A stretch of DNA of 64,000 bases. It comes from Comamonadaceae bacterium OS-4 (GTDB lineage: Bacteria; Pseudomonadota; Gammaproteobacteria; Burkholderiales; Burkholderiaceae_C). Positions 16,177-26,046 of this stretch are shown here, in pieces. Where the stretch lies: the NCBI GenBank assembly GCA_027924025.1, contig AP026970.1, forward strand, positions 3,618,501-3,682,500, read 5' to 3'. A program made the translations under genes and the position numbers. The notes beneath the pieces were generated by a model. That model did not search any database. It had not been told where the DNA came from and worked only from the letters and a program-made list of their open reading frames with translations. Position 1 is the first letter of the stretch; each line of letters opens with the position of its first letter.

Positions 16177-18597
16177 TCATTTGATACACACCTGCCTCAC
16201 CATCTTGAGATCCGTAAGGCCCATCAAGATTTTTTCCATTCCATCCATCTTTAAAGTACGCATCCCCCCTTGGACCGCACTTGCAAATAGTTCCGCCACT
16301 CGCGCACGCTCTTGAATGAGCTTTTTAAGATGGTCGTCTGCGACCATCAGCTCATGCAGACCCACCCGCCCTTTGTAGCCGGTTTTATTGCACTTCTCAC
16401 AGCCGACAGCTTTGTGGAGCTTTAGAGGTCCGCCATCGCTGTAAGCGTCCCTCCATTGCCGAATCAGCTTCTGGGTCTCCGATTCGTAATCGCTCTTCCA
16501 TGCATCCGTATTCCGCAACTCTTCGGCGTACTCTTTGCAAAACAAACGCAATTCATCTTCCGTCGGCACATATGCAGCTTTGCAATCGCACAGCTTCTTG
16601 GCAAGTCGTTGAGCCAAAATGCCCAACAATGCGTCTGCGAAATTGAAGGGATCCATGCCCATGTCCAGTAGGCGGGTGATGGACTCGGGCGCAGAGTTGG
16701 TATGCAGGGTGGAGAACACCATGTGACCGGTCAACGAGGCTTCGACGCCCATGGACACCGTTTCCTTGTCACGCGACTCGCCTACCATGATGATGTCTGG
16801 ATCCGCGCGGAGAAATGCACGCATCACCAGCGCAAAGTCGATTCCCGCTTTTTTGTTAATTTGGACCTGGCGCAAACCTTTTTGCGTAATTTCCACAGGG
16901 TCCTCTGCGGTCCAAATTTTGGTATCTGGCGTGTTGAGAAACTTCAATATGGAGTGCAGCGTTGTGGTCTTGCCCGAGCCAGTCGGTCCGCAGACATAGA
17001 ACAGGCCATAGGGCTTGCTGACCGTTGCTTCCAGCCGGCTTTTATTGTGGGCCGTAAGGCCTAGTTTCTCTAAAGGAATAGGCTCGCCAGCGGCCAAAAT
17101 CCGCATCACCACATCTTCGACCCCACCTGCTGAAGGAATAGTTGCCACGCGCAGTTCAATATCTAGCGGACCGTACTTTTTAAACTTTATTTTGCCGTCT
17201 TGTGGCTTTCGCCGCTCCGAAATGTCGAGGTCACACATGATTTTGAGGCGCGTGACCATCGCTTGGCGAAAGTGGGCAGGCACCTCGACATAAGGGACGA
17301 GGCTTCCGTCGATCCGAAAGCGGATACCGGTTTTAAACTTCCCCGGCATAGGCTCGATATGTATATCCGAGACCTTCTGGTGGTAGGCGTCAATAATGAC
17401 TTTATTGACGAACTTCACCAGTTCATTGTCTGCAGCGGCAGACTCCAGTGACTCATCGTTACCTGAATCTTCAATGGGCCCACCGTCCATATCGGCGAGT
17501 AATTGATCAATGGTGCTGGAGTCCGCAGTCGCTCCAAATAATTGCGCAAGCGTCTCGACAAACTCGACCTGTGTTGTCACCCGGTACGCAAACTTGCTAA
17601 TCCGCGGAAAAACTTGTGGCACCACTCTCGAGCCTTTGACCGCTTCGGGGTCAAGGCACATGATCACCAAACCTTCAGGAGACTCCTCCAGAGGCACCCA
17701 GCCCTGTTCCTCGAGAAACTCACGTTTTAGAGGCCCATGCAATGCTTCCGAACGGATGCGCGCGCTGCTGCGCGGCTCATAGGCCACCCCGAAAAATTGC
17801 GCCAAACCAGCGCCAACCTGACTCGGCAGCAACCCCGTGCGGCTGATGATGAGCTGCTCAAGTGGTTCACCTTCGTCGCGTGCCTCTTGTGCAAGTTGTT
17901 GAAGATCGATATCCGACAACAAACCGGCGTTCACTAAACTGTCATAGCGAGTACGCTCACGTCGTGGTCGACTCTCCTGGGTGGCTACCCGTTGTCGAAT
18001 GGCGGTGGCAAGGGTTTTACAAAGCTCGGTCACGCCATCGAGCTCTAGCTCCCCAAAAGGCTCGTCGCTCTTGTTATTGATGACCTGTAAAACGCCGTGC
18101 AAAACATGACCTTCGAGAATGGGCGCGACCATCATCTGCTTGGTTCGGTAGCCGGAGCGCTTGTCCACTTCTTTTAAAAAGTTAAGGGAAGGGTGAATCT
18201 TGCGTAGCGCTTCTTCGTTATACACATCCGGCAGATTGAGAATCGTCTTGCTATATGCCACATACCCGGCAAGGCTTTGCGGAGATATAGGTAGCTTCAA
18301 TTCCTTGCTGGTGTTGAGGCCCGTCTTTATCTTAGAAACAATGGAAACGCCGTCATCCGACACAGCATACAAAGTGAGACGATCCGCATTGAGTAGTTTG
18401 CATATTTCTTGGCTGGTTTCGAGCATGATTTGCTCGAGTTGCACCGTATCGTGAATGCGCGCCGTTACCTGATGCAATTGCCGATAGAACAGTGCCTCGA
18501 AAGTCATGCCGCGTTTTTTGACGGACTGTTTTTGTGAGTCATAGAAAGCCTGCTCACTCAACGAGGAACTTCCCCCTCCCGGCTGCGAATGATTCAT
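16177..18597 (-). CDS. GspE/PilB-type secretion ATPase with N-terminal GAF domain
   Basis: An 806-residue hexameric-type ATPase. Order: short Ser-rich start, GAF domain (about 40-205, ADRLTLYAVSDDG), MshEN-like domain (LLSDIDLQQLAQEARDEG...), then the ATPase with Walker A GPTGSGKTTT, the Asp box (EDPVEITQKGLRQ), Walker B ADPDIIMVGESRD and a tetracysteine zinc site (CDC and CEKC). Standard PilB proteins lack GAF and are about 570 residues. It follows the signalling operon, not pilC/pilD, which suggests regulated pilus extension or secretion. GAF ligand unknown. Confidence 0.88.
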   Translation of the reverse strand: MNHSQPGGGSSSLSEQAFYDSQKQSVKKRGMTFEALFYRQLHQVTARIHDTVQLEQIMLETSQEICKLLNADRLTLYAVSDDGVSIVSKIKTGLNTSKELKLPISPQSLAGYVAYSKTILNLPDVYNEEALRKIHPSLNFLKEVDKRSGYRTKQMMVAPILEGHVLHGVLQVINNKSDEPFGELELDGVTELCKTLATAIRQRVATQESRPRRERTRYDSLVNAGLLSDIDLQQLAQEARDEGEPLEQLIISRTGLLPSQVGAGLAQFFGVAYEPRSSARIRSEALHGPLKREFLEEQGWVPLEESPEGLVIMCLDPEAVKGSRVVPQVFPRISKFAYRVTTQVEFVETLAQLFGATADSSTIDQLLADMDGGPIEDSGNDESLESAAADNELVKFVNKVIIDAYHQKVSDIHIEPMPGKFKTGIRFRIDGSLVPYVEVPAHFRQAMVTRLKIMCDLDISERRKPQDGKIKFKKYGPLDIELRVATIPSAGGVEDVVMRILAAGEPIPLEKLGLTAHNKSRLEATVSKPYGLFYVCGPTGSGKTTTLHSILKFLNTPDTKIWTAEDPVEITQKGLRQVQINKKAGIDFALVMRAFLRADPDIIMVGESRDKETVSMGVEASLTGHMVFSTLHTNSAPESITRLLDMGMDPFNFADALLGILAQRLAKKLCDCKAAYVPTEDELRLFCKEYAEELRNTDAWKSDYESETQKLIRQWRDAYSDGGPLKLHKAVGCEKCNKTGYKGRVGLHELMVADDHLKKLIQERARVAELFASAVQGGMRTLKMDGMEKILMGLTDLKMVRQVCIK

Positions 18598-18679
18598 GGA
18601 AGTAATTCTTTCTTTTTCGGACAGTCAAATAGCATGAACAGCCAACGACGGCTAAACGGCAAAAGGAGCGGGCATCCCT

Positions 18680-20929
18680 CTAAGTGGACCCGAACTGAGT
18701 GCTTCCGTCCCATTCCGGATCCAACGGTAACAGTTTCAAACTTGTAATCCGGGCGGCGTAATAGGTATACAGAGGTTTGGTACCGGCAACGTCCAACAAG
18801 TTCAACAGCACCCTTTCAGCGGCCGCCCACGATTGCAGACGGTAGTGCGCCAAAAATTCATTCCACAAAAGCAACTCTCCGCTAATCGCGCCCTCCGGCA
18901 AAGGGGGGGGCGCCCGAGGAGTCCAAATGCTCACGGACTTTTCTTTGCCTTTTACCTTCACCTTGTCTAGCTCTTGCCAAGCGAGCTCGGGAATGAGCGT
19001 TTTGGTGGTTTCATTCACGATGATGCAAACGCCGTATATCTTGGTCAGTCCTTCCAAACGGGACCCAAGGTTTACCGCATCGCCAATTACGGTGTAGCTG
19101 CGCCGCATCTGGGACCCCATATCACCGACACACATGAGCCCCGTATTGACACCCATTCCAACCCCTATCTCGGGCAGTCCGCGCACTCGGTGCTCCGCAC
19201 TGAGCGATTGAAGCATCTGCTCAATCTCTATAGCGCACTTCACTGCCAGCGCCGCGTGATCCACCACTTCGACCGGCGCTCCCCAAAAGGCCATGACGCA
19301 GTCGCCCATGTATTTGTCAATCGTGCCTTTGTTGGCCCGGATAACGGTAGTGATACGGCTGAATACATTCGTCAGCATGGACTGCAACTGTATTGGATCC
19401 ATGGACTCGGACATCCGTGTGAAGCCACGCATATCGCAGAACATAACCGTCAATTCCCGGCTGGTGGCCTGCATGGTGTAACTGTCTGGATCCCGAACCA
19501 TTTCATCGACCAACTCTGGCGGTACATAGGTCCCAAACAGGTTCGCCAACTCTCTCTTTGAACGGCTTTCCACGAAATATCCATAGCTCATGTTCAGCGC
19601 GAATGCAGTTACGCTCATCACCAGCGACGTCGCCAGTGGCAAGGCCAAGCCAAACTCGTCGTAAAGCCAGAAGTTGGACACGATCAATACAACAAGCATT
19701 GCAAAACTCAGCAGCACCGCTTTGAATGCCGAAAGCAGAGGCAGGCACAGTGCAAGGATCAAGCCGGCGCTCAGCAGCATGATGAACTCATAACCGAACG
19801 CGTAATCAGGCATTACTTTCAAACGCCCATCCAGCATGGAGGACAAAACACTCGCATGTGTTTCAACACCTGGGTAGGTTTCTCCGGCCGGTGTCACTCG
19901 CATGTCAAACAATCCCAGTGCAGTCGTACCGAGCAGCACGATCTTGTTTTGGAGCGCTCCTGCCGGGAGCGTATTGTTCAGCACATCAACCGCAGAAATG
20001 TAGCGAAAAGACCCACCGGCAGGCCCGCCGGCCCCCCGGAAGGAGATGAGTGCTCCGCCGCGGTTGTCGACCGGCAGCACAAGACTCTTTCCCCCCTTGG
20101 TGAGCACCAAGCTTTCAAGGCCGCGAAAAGCTTTGGGCAACGCAGTTTCTTTGGAAAATGAAGGTTTAACCTGCGGGGCCCCTGTCACTGCACGAAACAT
20201 GGCCAAGGACAGAGACGCGTAAAACGCGTCACCATAGCGCGCGACGAGTGGCAAGGACCGGACAACGCCGTCCGCATCGGTAAAGGAATTGGTATGCCCC
20301 GCCAGTGGGGCCGCCTGAGAGAAGATCGCGAGATTCGCCCCGAACGCCGACCACTCAGGAGCCATCACAGAATGACCATCGAGATCCGTCCCTGTAAAGA
20401 CTGCGGCAGGCAGCGCTCCACCCGAGCGAAACGCAGGCGCGTCAGAGAAGAAATAGCCAAGGACCACCGGCCTGTTCTTTAAAGCTGCCGCAAACACTGC
20501 ATCGAAATCAAGACTTGGTGCGAGCCGATCCACCTGTTGAGCAAAATCCGGATTGTGTTTCAGCTCATTCGCCGCCAGCGAGCGCAGATGCTGAAGCCCT
20601 GAACTGGTGTCAGGCTCTGCAAGAACGACATCGACTCCAAGCAAACCTATGTCGTGCTTGTCAAAAAGCCGATTGACCAAGTCTGCGAGCACATCACGAC
20701 TCCATGGCCAGCGTCCTATTTGGGCCAGGCTCTTTTCATCAACATCCACGATGACGATACGATCATCAAGGGTCCGCGGCATCGTAGCCCGAAGACGGGC
20801 GTCGTAAATGAGGTTATCCAGCCGGTGAAGTGCGCCGAGTTCCACTACCCCCAGTAGGTGAAGCACTGAAAAAATAAACGGCACCAGAGTGACCGCGATA
20901 CGGGCTCGATGCCGATAGATGGAGCTCAC
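18680..20929 (-). CDS. CHASE2-domain class III adenylate/guanylate cyclase
   Basis: The 749-residue protein has one N-terminal membrane helix, an extracytoplasmic CHASE2 sensor (VDEKSLAQIGRWPWSRDVLA opens it), three more helices (about 375-460) and a class III cyclase domain. Metal and catalytic motifs MFCDMRGFTRMSE, DKYMGDCVMAFWGAP and SYTVIGDAVNLGSRLE are intact; the Lys and Thr at the purine-contact positions favour ATP, so cAMP. The start is a GTG (20929), because a stop lies 6 bases upstream and no ATG precedes the sensor. It is the fourth gene of the kinase-phosphatase-FHA operon. Confidence 0.88.
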   Translation of the reverse strand: MSSIYRHRARIAVTLVPFIFSVLHLLGVVELGALHRLDNLIYDARLRATMPRTLDDRIVIVDVDEKSLAQIGRWPWSRDVLADLVNRLFDKHDIGLLGVDVVLAEPDTSSGLQHLRSLAANELKHNPDFAQQVDRLAPSLDFDAVFAAALKNRPVVLGYFFSDAPAFRSGGALPAAVFTGTDLDGHSVMAPEWSAFGANLAIFSQAAPLAGHTNSFTDADGVVRSLPLVARYGDAFYASLSLAMFRAVTGAPQVKPSFSKETALPKAFRGLESLVLTKGGKSLVLPVDNRGGALISFRGAGGPAGGSFRYISAVDVLNNTLPAGALQNKIVLLGTTALGLFDMRVTPAGETYPGVETHASVLSSMLDGRLKVMPDYAFGYEFIMLLSAGLILALCLPLLSAFKAVLLSFAMLVVLIVSNFWLYDEFGLALPLATSLVMSVTAFALNMSYGYFVESRSKRELANLFGTYVPPELVDEMVRDPDSYTMQATSRELTVMFCDMRGFTRMSESMDPIQLQSMLTNVFSRITTVIRANKGTIDKYMGDCVMAFWGAPVEVVDHAALAVKCAIEIEQMLQSLSAEHRVRGLPEIGVGMGVNTGLMCVGDMGSQMRRSYTVIGDAVNLGSRLEGLTKIYGVCIIVNETTKTLIPELAWQELDKVKVKGKEKSVSIWTPRAPPPLPEGAISGELLLWNEFLAHYRLQSWAAAERVLLNLLDVAGTKPLYTYYAARITSLKLLPLDPEWDGSTQFGST

Positions 20930-20975
20930 CTTTCAAGCGTTTTCGCGCGCAAAGGAAATTATTGTGCGAGGGAAT

Positions 20976-21641
20976 TTAATGCAATATGAACTGCATCTGG
21001 GTTCCTGCCAACTCCACCAAATCCCCATTTTTCAGGGGGAGCGGAGCAGCTCCGATAGGAGCACCGTTCAAGGTTGGATTACCCGCACCCTCCACATGGT
21101 GAACCACGAAACCTTGCTGTCGGCGGGTAATCGCGGCCACCGCAACACCCGGCTTTCCAATGGTGGTGACCACTTTCGTCAGCGGTACTTCCCGCCCCGA
21201 TGCGGCACCGGAAAGTACTTTGATTGCGGCGTGAAACGCACCCAACCCTTGGGAGTCACCCGCGACCGTAGCAAATCCGGAATTCAAGGGTTGTGTGCTT
21301 ATCGCGGACGGACGAGCAGGCACCACCATCGTTTTGTCAAAACTATCGACCGCGCCATCGGCCATGTACTTGATTTTGTATTTGCCGATCTCGATGCCGT
21401 CGCCGTGGCGGAGTTGCTGCTTTTTAACGGCTTTACCGTTCACATAAGTGCCATTGGTACTATTGAGGTCTTCAAGGAAAATGTCTTGGCCTGCCATCAA
21501 AATAACAGCGTGTTCACCACTTACAGCCAGGTTATCAATCACGATGTCGTTGTAAGGCCTGCGCCCCAAAGTTGTCCGATCTTTAGTAATTTGAACTTCT
21601 TTGATCACGACCTCATCGATCGATACGATCATTTTCGGCAT
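20976..21641 (-). CDS. Tandem FHA-domain protein
   Basis: A 221-residue soluble protein. The N-terminal FHA domain has the phosphothreonine pocket motifs LGRRPYNDIVID, SGEHAVI and LNSTNGTYVNG. A second, more divergent FHA-like domain covers the C-terminal half (VVTTIGKPGVAVAAI ... NPTLNGAPIG). FHA domains bind phosphothreonine, so the natural partner is the kinase two genes upstream. AGGAG precedes the start. The second domain lacks the usual Arg/Ser pair, so it may not bind phosphopeptide. Confidence 0.85.
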   Translation of the reverse strand: MPKMIVSIDEVVIKEVQITKDRTTLGRRPYNDIVIDNLAVSGEHAVILMAGQDIFLEDLNSTNGTYVNGKAVKKQQLRHGDGIEIGKYKIKYMADGAVDSFDKTMVVPARPSAISTQPLNSGFATVAGDSQGLGAFHAAIKVLSGAASGREVPLTKVVTTIGKPGVAVAAITRRQQGFVVHHVEGAGNPTLNGAPIGAAPLPLKNGDLVELAGTQMQFILH

Positions 21642-21686
21642 GATCGACTCCTTTTCCTGTAGTTGCTTTTTGAAAGCGTTTCGACT

Positions 21687-22472
21687 TTATTTTCCGAGCA
21701 GCTTGGCAATAAAGCCCTTTTTTTCAACTGCTTCCCCTGCGGCAACCAACAGAACAGAAATATTGTCACGGCCACCACACTCGTTGGCAGCCAAGATTAA
21801 ATGCTCTGCAAGGTGCTCCAGACGCAGATCCTCGAGAGCAATTCTAACGATTACTTCATCAGACACCATATCTGAAAGCCCATCTGAGCACATTAGATAC
21901 ACATCGCCGGGCTCTACGCTGAACTCGTTGACTTCCAGCATCACCCCTTGCTCAACACCCAGCGCTCTTGTCACCAGGTTCTTGATGGGAGAGCCAGCCG
22001 CTTGCTCTGGCGTAATCAATCCTGCGTCCATTTGCTCCTGCAGCAAGGAATGGTCTTTGGTGATCTGCTCCATGCGACCCTGCCGGATCCGATAGCAGCG
22101 GGAATCACCGATATGACCGACCAACAGTCTCCCGTCTTTGATCACTCCGAGAACCAAGGTGGTTCCCATCCCGGAAAACGAGGGGTTGGCGTTTGCCGAG
22201 TTGTAGATGGCGATATTGGCGTTGTCCACGCATATCTCCATGGCCCGGCGAATATCCCTGATTTGTGCATTCGCACCGGCCTCTGACAACCAGCGACTCA
22301 GCTCCGCCTTGATAAAGGCAGTCGCCATCCCGCTGGCAATTTCGCCTGCGTTATAGCCCCCCATTCCATCCGCAAGGACAGCAACCAAGGCATGCTCGTC
22401 AAACGCCACGGAGTCTTCATTGTTTTCGCGGCATCGGCCCGGATCCGTTTTGGCGTGGAATTGGTACATCAT
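21687..22472 (-). CDS. PP2C-family serine/threonine phosphatase (Stp1-like)
   Basis: This 261-residue protein has every PP2C motif: RENNEDS, LADGMGGYNAGE, VGHIGDSRCYRI, CSDGLSDMV and GGRDNISVLLV, with the metal-binding aspartates in place. It would remove phosphate from Ser/Thr residues using Mn2+ or Mg2+ and oppose the kinase whose gene ends 6 bases before its start. No membrane segment is present. Confidence 0.93.
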   Translation of the reverse strand: MMYQFHAKTDPGRCRENNEDSVAFDEHALVAVLADGMGGYNAGEIASGMATAFIKAELSRWLSEAGANAQIRDIRRAMEICVDNANIAIYNSANANPSFSGMGTTLVLGVIKDGRLLVGHIGDSRCYRIRQGRMEQITKDHSLLQEQMDAGLITPEQAAGSPIKNLVTRALGVEQGVMLEVNEFSVEPGDVYLMCSDGLSDMVSDEVIVRIALEDLRLEHLAEHLILAANECGGRDNISVLLVAAGEAVEKKGFIAKLLGK

Positions 22473-22478
22473 GGTTAT

Positions 22479-25085
22479 TTAGATTTCGATATCCGGCGCC
22501 GGTCGAGCTGGCCGTTTCAGTGGAACCGTGCTTTGCATCGTAATGTCTACGGAGGCGGGTGGAACACCTCCCGGCGATATGTTGCCGTCATTCGTGATGT
22601 ACTTCTCAAGGCACAGCGCGAACTCAGCCCCGGTTTGAAACCTGGCTTCAGGGGCTTTCATCACGGCACGCTGTACCAGTCGGGCGAGCTCTTCGGTCAG
22701 ATCCGAGCGATGAAGGCGCACATCCGCAGCCTCTTCATGGGTGATTTTGTACATCAACTCCGCCATGGAGTCCCCACGAAACGGAAGTACTCCTGTCAAC
22801 AGCTGGTACAGCGTCACACCTAGGGAGTACAGGTCGGAGCGCCCGTCGGCAGGTGCACCGGCCAATTGCTCGGGCGACATGAAGCTGGGCGTACCCAATA
22901 CCAGGCCCGTTTTAGTTTTGTAGCTGTCAGCGATTCTTGCAATACCGAAGTCTGTCACCTTTACCGCATCGGTATCGGGCTGGAACATGATGTTCGCTGG
23001 CTTTATATCGCGGTGCACGACCTGCTGTCGGTGTGCATAGTCCAGAGCCAAGGCAACACGGCTCACTATATTCAGAACCGTATGAACAGGGAGCAGATTT
23101 TGGGGCTTGGTGTGCGGGACCAGGTCGGCTCCACCGACGAACTCCATGGCAATGTAGGCCAAATCGCTCTCTTCGCCGGCGTCATAGATGGTCACGATAT
23201 GGGGATGCTGCAACCTCCCGGCAGTTTCAGCCTCACGAAAGAAGCGGGCTCGCGCATCCACCAATTCATCGCCAGAAAACTCCTCGGCAAGAGCCATGGT
23301 TTTCAGCGCCACCACCCGGCCGATTTTCGGATCCAGGCCGCGGTAAACCACACCCATTGCGCCTTTGCCGAGTTCGGCATCCAAGGTGTACCGGCCAAGC
23401 GTCGGCTTTTCTATCGTTTCGTTTTCGAAAACAGCCGCCGTGATTAGCTTCTCATCGCGCCCCATCACGATGGAGATGGACAGTCGCTGCGCCTGAATCC
23501 GCTTCAGCTTTACATCTTTGAAGTCAGGGTCCTGTGCAGCAATGTAGTCATAGACCGCAAGTGCCTTGTTGAACTGGCGCTTGCGTTCAAAATCAAGTGC
23601 CAAGTGGTACAAATTCTCACGAACGGAATCGCTGGCAGACACCCGTCGGAAGCGGTCAAAAGCCATGTCCAGCTGACCTTGGCCTTGCAAAGCCAGACCC
23701 ATCATGCGGTTGGCCTCCGCGGACTCGGCATCAGATTGCTTTTTACCCGTCTCCGCCATCCAGAAACGCTTGGTGGTCAACCCGATATGCCCGATAGCCA
23801 AGACCATCGCAGGTAGCAGCAACTTCACCCAAACTGCAGAGTTCACCAGTAACAGGTATTCACCGCCGACCAAGCCACCCCCTACAAGAGCTGTCAGGGT
23901 CGCAGCGACAGGCGCAGAAAGTGTGCCCAGCACTCCTATCACATAGACACAGACCAGTAGCAACGCAACAAGGCTTAGCCCATCAGCCCAAGCGGGTTGT
24001 GAGGTGGCGTGTTGCTCCAGAAGACTGGACGTCACATGCGCTGTTGTCTCTGCGGGGGATAAGGCCATCTGCCCCGCAACGGGGAACTGAACGCCAATAC
24101 CGGCTGCAGTCGCACCAATAATGACAATCTTGCCCTGGAACTTGGCAGCGGGGACTTTCTTGGTCAGGACGTCATAAAACGAGGTGACCGGAAAAGCAGG
24201 CTTGCCATTGCGCGACGCGTAGAACTGGGGGAGCATCAAGGCGTGCTCGTCGGTTGCGATGTGCAGATTTCCGAGCTGAAGCCTCTTGCCAGGAAGAAAC
24301 CGGACATCTCCTGCAGACAAGCCCAATGCCTGGACAACAGCGGATAGTGCGAGCGACGGTACCGCCTTCCCACCCGCATTGACCCAGAGTGGCTCGGTGC
24401 GAACCACGCCATCAGGATCTAGCAGCTGGTTCAGGTGCCCGCCACCGGCCGACGCTTGTGCCAATGCATCCAGCGGAAACTGGCCCTGCTGTGCGGACAG
24501 GAAATCAGAAGCAGATACAGCAACGCCTGCTTTCGTCCAAACATCCGGGAGTGATGTGTCGGGTGCAGATGGTGCGGTGCCCCACTTGAAATCCACAGGC
24601 AACAAGACATTCCCCGCACTACGGATACTCTGCGCCAGCGCTGCGTCAGTGTTGAGGGCAGCGTCAGCCTCGGCGAAAGCTTGGTCGATAGCCTCCTGGT
24701 TAGGCATCGCCCCTGCTTCGGCCATCAGTCCTTTCAATTTCTTGATGTGCACCAAGCCAGCATCCAGCTGGGGCTCAAAGAAGAAGATGGTTTCAACAAT
24801 CGCCGCGGGCTGGGCTTGCGCCAGAAGATCGATCAATTCAGCGTGGTAGTCCCGCGGCCAAGGCCACCGCCCCAGCTTCGCAACACTGAGGTCGTCAATC
24901 GCAATGATGACAATTTGGTCGGAAGGCAAGCGGCCATTCGAAGCACTGGCCATATCGTAAAAGCGCCTCTCCAAAGAAGCCGCCAAGTCCGTTGTCTGCA
25001 GCGCGATGGTCGCGAGTGCGGAAACGAGCAATCCGACAAACCAATCAGTTCGCCAGAACGCTCTGTTTTTGGGTGCGCTAGCCAC
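22479..25085 (-). CDS. CHASE2-domain transmembrane serine/threonine protein kinase
   Basis: The 868-residue receptor kinase has an N-terminal membrane helix, a periplasmic CHASE2 sensor (about 35-350, IAIDDLSVAKLGRWPWPRDY), three membrane helices (about 368-445), a TPR-like linker (LALQGQGQLDMAFDRFRRVS) and a C-terminal Hanks-type kinase (about 560-830). GKGAMGVVYRG, VALK, HRDIKPANI (Asp693), DFG and SPE are all present, so it should be active. The start is GTG at 25085 with GGGGAG 9 bases upstream. It heads the operon. The kinase after the sensor reverses the more common cytosolic-N-terminal kinase layout. Confidence 0.92.
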   Translation of the reverse strand: MASAPKNRAFWRTDWFVGLLVSALATIALQTTDLAASLERRFYDMASASNGRLPSDQIVIIAIDDLSVAKLGRWPWPRDYHAELIDLLAQAQPAAIVETIFFFEPQLDAGLVHIKKLKGLMAEAGAMPNQEAIDQAFAEADAALNTDAALAQSIRSAGNVLLPVDFKWGTAPSAPDTSLPDVWTKAGVAVSASDFLSAQQGQFPLDALAQASAGGGHLNQLLDPDGVVRTEPLWVNAGGKAVPSLALSAVVQALGLSAGDVRFLPGKRLQLGNLHIATDEHALMLPQFYASRNGKPAFPVTSFYDVLTKKVPAAKFQGKIVIIGATAAGIGVQFPVAGQMALSPAETTAHVTSSLLEQHATSQPAWADGLSLVALLLVCVYVIGVLGTLSAPVAATLTALVGGGLVGGEYLLLVNSAVWVKLLLPAMVLAIGHIGLTTKRFWMAETGKKQSDAESAEANRMMGLALQGQGQLDMAFDRFRRVSASDSVRENLYHLALDFERKRQFNKALAVYDYIAAQDPDFKDVKLKRIQAQRLSISIVMGRDEKLITAAVFENETIEKPTLGRYTLDAELGKGAMGVVYRGLDPKIGRVVALKTMALAEEFSGDELVDARARFFREAETAGRLQHPHIVTIYDAGEESDLAYIAMEFVGGADLVPHTKPQNLLPVHTVLNIVSRVALALDYAHRQQVVHRDIKPANIMFQPDTDAVKVTDFGIARIADSYKTKTGLVLGTPSFMSPEQLAGAPADGRSDLYSLGVTLYQLLTGVLPFRGDSMAELMYKITHEEAADVRLHRSDLTEELARLVQRAVMKAPEARFQTGAEFALCLEKYITNDGNISPGGVPPASVDITMQSTVPLKRPARPAPDIEI

Positions 25086-25207
25086 CCTCAGTAACTCCCC
25101 GACTGTCCTTGTGCATACTTGTTGGTGTGCTTCGTATTGACGCGCCTGACGGCTCAGACCACCTTACCAGAGGCGCTTTCTCGAGGCAACACACGCAAAC
25201 CGATAGA

Positions 25208-25240
25208 CGTAAAAAAGCCCGGTCCTTCGACCGGGCTTCT
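25208..25240 (-). terminator. Rho-independent terminator after the second TerC gene
   Basis: Minus-strand GAAGCCCGGT-CGAAGG-ACCGGGCTTTTTT: a strong stem ending in six T. It lies about 100 bases after the TerC stop and separates that gene from the kinase operon. The rest of the 253-base gap shows no further coding signal. Confidence 0.8.
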
Positions 25241-25338
25241 GGACTGAACAAGGCACTCACACACACTATCCAAGCCGCTGTGACAAAAGGCTACACACAA
25301 CGACGCGTGGCCTGAGTCACCACTCCCGAGCAGCTGCC

Positions 25339-26022
25339 TCAAGAGCTCGCTTCGAGTTTGGGACGATTCAAAAGCTTGCCGGCCCCCAGTACAAAAAGGG
25401 CGCCGGCTATGGCTGCAGCCCAATGCAACCAAGCATAAGACTCCAGTGTGCCTTTCAAAGCAGTGTCGCTCACGATGGTTTCACCTGCGACCCAGCCGAT
25501 CAACGCCGCACCGAAGGTGACGATGACAGGGAAGCGCTCCATCAACTTGATCATCAATGTGCTGCCGAAAATTACCAAGGGGATGCTGATGGCCAAGCCC
25601 AAGATCAGCAAGACCATACTGCCTTGTGCTGCGGCGGCAACCGCGATCACGTTATCCAGACTCATCACGAGATCGGCAATCAAAATGGTCCGTACTGCTG
25701 CCATCAGGCCACCTTTTGCACCGTCAGCGTGATCTTCACCATCGCCATCTGTCAGGAGCTGAACGCCGATCCACAGCAGCAAAAGCCCACCAATGATTTG
25801 CAAAAAGGAGATTTCCAGCAACTTTGCCGCGACAACCGTCAGAGCGATCCGTAGGACAACTGCCGCGCCGGATCCAAAAAGAACCGCCTTCTTTTGCTGC
25901 TCCACAGGCAACGACCTGGCAGCCAGCGCAATGACCACAGCGTTATCGCCGGACAAAATAATGTTGATCCAAACGATCTTGATCAGACCGATCCAAAAGT
26001 CAGCGTGTTGCAGTATTTCCAT
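25339..26022 (-). CDS. TerC family integral membrane protein (second copy)
   Basis: A 227-residue multi-helix membrane protein with the TerC motif IWINIILSGDNAVVIALAAR-like opening and the internal repeat DLVMSLDNVIAVAAA. It is a paralogue of the protein at 11336 but has no riboswitch; its upstream gap holds only the sucD terminator. It may move or insert metals constitutively while the first copy answers to manganese. Confidence 0.88.
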   Translation of the reverse strand: MEILQHADFWIGLIKIVWINIILSGDNAVVIALAARSLPVEQQKKAVLFGSGAAVVLRIALTVVAAKLLEISFLQIIGGLLLLWIGVQLLTDGDGEDHADGAKGGLMAAVRTILIADLVMSLDNVIAVAAAAQGSMVLLILGLAISIPLVIFGSTLMIKLMERFPVIVTFGAALIGWVAGETIVSDTALKGTLESYAWLHWAAAIAGALFVLGAGKLLNRPKLEASS

Positions 26023-26046
26023 GGCGCTTCCGTTAAATTCAAAAAA

